From JAZBPO01 sp036351675 (GTDB lineage Bacteria > Pseudomonadota > Gammaproteobacteria > Pseudomonadales > Azotimanducaceae): a stretch of 21,525 bases of DNA. How positions within the stretch are numbered: position 1 is the first letter of the stretch; every line of letters begins with the position of its first letter. Both the position numbers and the translations under genes were made by a program. The notes under the pieces are model-generated. The model was given only the letters and a program-made list of their open reading frames with translations, did not search any database and was not told where the DNA came from. The stretch is from NCBI GenBank assembly GCA_036351675.1, contig JAZBPO010000149.1, forward strand, positions 1 to 21,525, read 5' to 3'. Below, piece by piece: positions 20,551 through 21,525 of this stretch.

Positions 20551-21525
20551 GAGCGCTGTTCCGTGTCGACAGCGGCAGGAAGATCGGGGGTGGACACCTC
20601 TTCCGTTGTCTCGTGCTGGCCGATGAACTCGCGCACCGTGGCGCGAGCTGTGCCTTCGCCTGCCGTCCACACGAGGGCGCGCTGCTGGACGCAGTGAAGG
20701 CCCGGGGGCACGACGTGCACGCGCTCTCCCACGCCAGAGACGTGAGCTGCGGCGTCGAGGCGGATCACGGCGGCTGGATCGGCGCGCGCCCGGAGGAGGA
20801 TGCGGCCGAGACAGTCGAGCTCCTGGAGCGCGTCCGGGCGGACTGGCTCGTCGTCGATCACTACGGGCTCGATGCACGCTGGGAGCAGTCGGTCAGGAAG
20901 CGCTTCGACGTGCGTGCGCTGGTGATCGACGATCTCGCTGACAGGCCGCACGACTGTGAGGTCCTGCTCGATCAGAACCTCTGGCCTGACGCGGCCGAGC
21001 GCTACGACGGCCTTGTGCCCGCGCAGTGCCGACGCCTGCTGGGGCCGCGCTACGCCCTGCTGCGTGGGAGTGGGCGGGCGCGGTGTGCCCCCCTGCCGCC
21101 ATGCGGGACCGCACTGGCGTTCTTCGGCGCCGAGGACCCGACCGGTGAGTGCAGGAAGCTGGTGAGCGCCTGGCTTGCGCTCTACGGTGACCGGGCCGAT
21201 GCCCCAGTGCGCCTGCGCGTGGTCGCCGGGCTGCTCAACCGTGATCGCGCCTGGCTCGAGGAGCAGGCCGCGGGCTCGAGGGGATTGTCGATCACCGGCT
21301 GGGTGGACGACCTCCCGGACGAGCTCGCGCGGGTGCGTTGCGCCATCGGCGCGGCCGGCGGCACGACCTGGGAGAGGCTCGCCGCCGGCTGCGAATCCTG
21401 GGTGGTCGCCGTCGCCGAGCATCAGCGCGCGCTCGCGATGCATCTCGTGGAACTCGGCGTCGCGCACCGGGTCGGTACGCAGGCGGCCACGGCGCCGGAG
21501 GACTACGTCCGGTGCCTGCGCGAGA
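20547..21525 (+). CDS. pseG: UDP-2,4-diacetamido-trideoxy-altropyranose hydrolase PseG (partial, runs off the window)
   Basis: 326 residues are visible with no stop before the window end. PseG releases UDP from the diacetamido sugar so that PseI can condense it with phosphoenolpyruvate. It is a GT-B-fold hydrolase. Seen: L-F-R-V-D-S-G-R-K-I-G-G-G-H-L-F-R-C-L with His17, the position of the catalytic His17 of Campylobacter PseG; W-L-V-V-D-H-Y-G-L-D; V-I-D-D-L-A-D-R; L-L-D-Q-N; and I-G-A-A-G-G-T-T-W-E-R-L-A-A-G (267-281), the UDP-binding loop. GTG at 20547 overlaps the pseF stop by 4 bp. At 326+ residues it already exceeds the Campylobacter protein (274), so the missing end is short unless it is fused to PseH-type acetyltransferase. 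Confidence 0.9.
   Translation, partial: MRALFRVDSGRKIGGGHLFRCLVLADELAHRGASCAFACRPHEGALLDAVKARGHDVHALSHARDVSCGVEADHGGWIGARPEEDAAETVELLERVRADWLVVDHYGLDARWEQSVRKRFDVRALVIDDLADRPHDCEVLLDQNLWPDAAERYDGLVPAQCRRLLGPRYALLRGSGRARCAPLPPCGTALAFFGAEDPTGECRKLVSAWLALYGDRADAPVRLRVVAGLLNRDRAWLEEQAAGSRGLSITGWVDDLPDELARVRCAIGAAGGTTWERLAAGCESWVVAVAEHQRALAMHLVELGVAHRVGTQAATAPEDYVRCLRE

Overview
The window reads as a chromosomal segment of a high-GC (roughly two-thirds G+C by eye) gammaproteobacterium. Gene content and order point that way: nlpD / fdxA / mutS / pncC-recA-recX / alaS-lysC-csrA is the backbone seen, in one or two pieces, in Pseudomonas and Chromatiales-type genomes. The genus cannot be fixed from the sequence alone.

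Positions 1-10180 are housekeeping. The 3' end of nlpD faces fdxA across a short inverted repeat. fdxA follows mutS on the minus strand with its own promoter. pncC is divergent from mutS and precedes recA, which has a clear LexA/SOS box, then recX. alaS follows after a leader of about 320 bp without a gene, then lysC (with a probable internal start for a separate regulatory subunit) and csrA (with a GGA-rich leader).

Positions 10217-21525 are accessory and appear to be a surface-glycan locus in two divergent arms. The minus-strand arm reads, in transcription order: GT4-type glycosyltransferase, PglK/MsbA-type ABC exporter, WbsX/GH99-like protein, SAM methyltransferase, an unrecognised 311-residue protein, then (behind its own candidate promoter) a UDP-sulfoquinovose synthase-like protein. 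The plus-strand arm is the start of a pseudaminic acid operon, pseB-pseC-pseF-pseG, cut by the window edge. Most neighbours overlap by 4 bp or are very close, so each arm is probably one operon.

Together the arms suggest production of CMP-pseudaminic acid and assembly, trimming or modification, methylation and ABC-type membrane flipping of a glycan. The most interesting possibility is that a sulfonated sugar (sulfoquinovose) is part of the same pathway; this is inference. No tRNA, rRNA, CRISPR array, IS element or prophage gene was seen.
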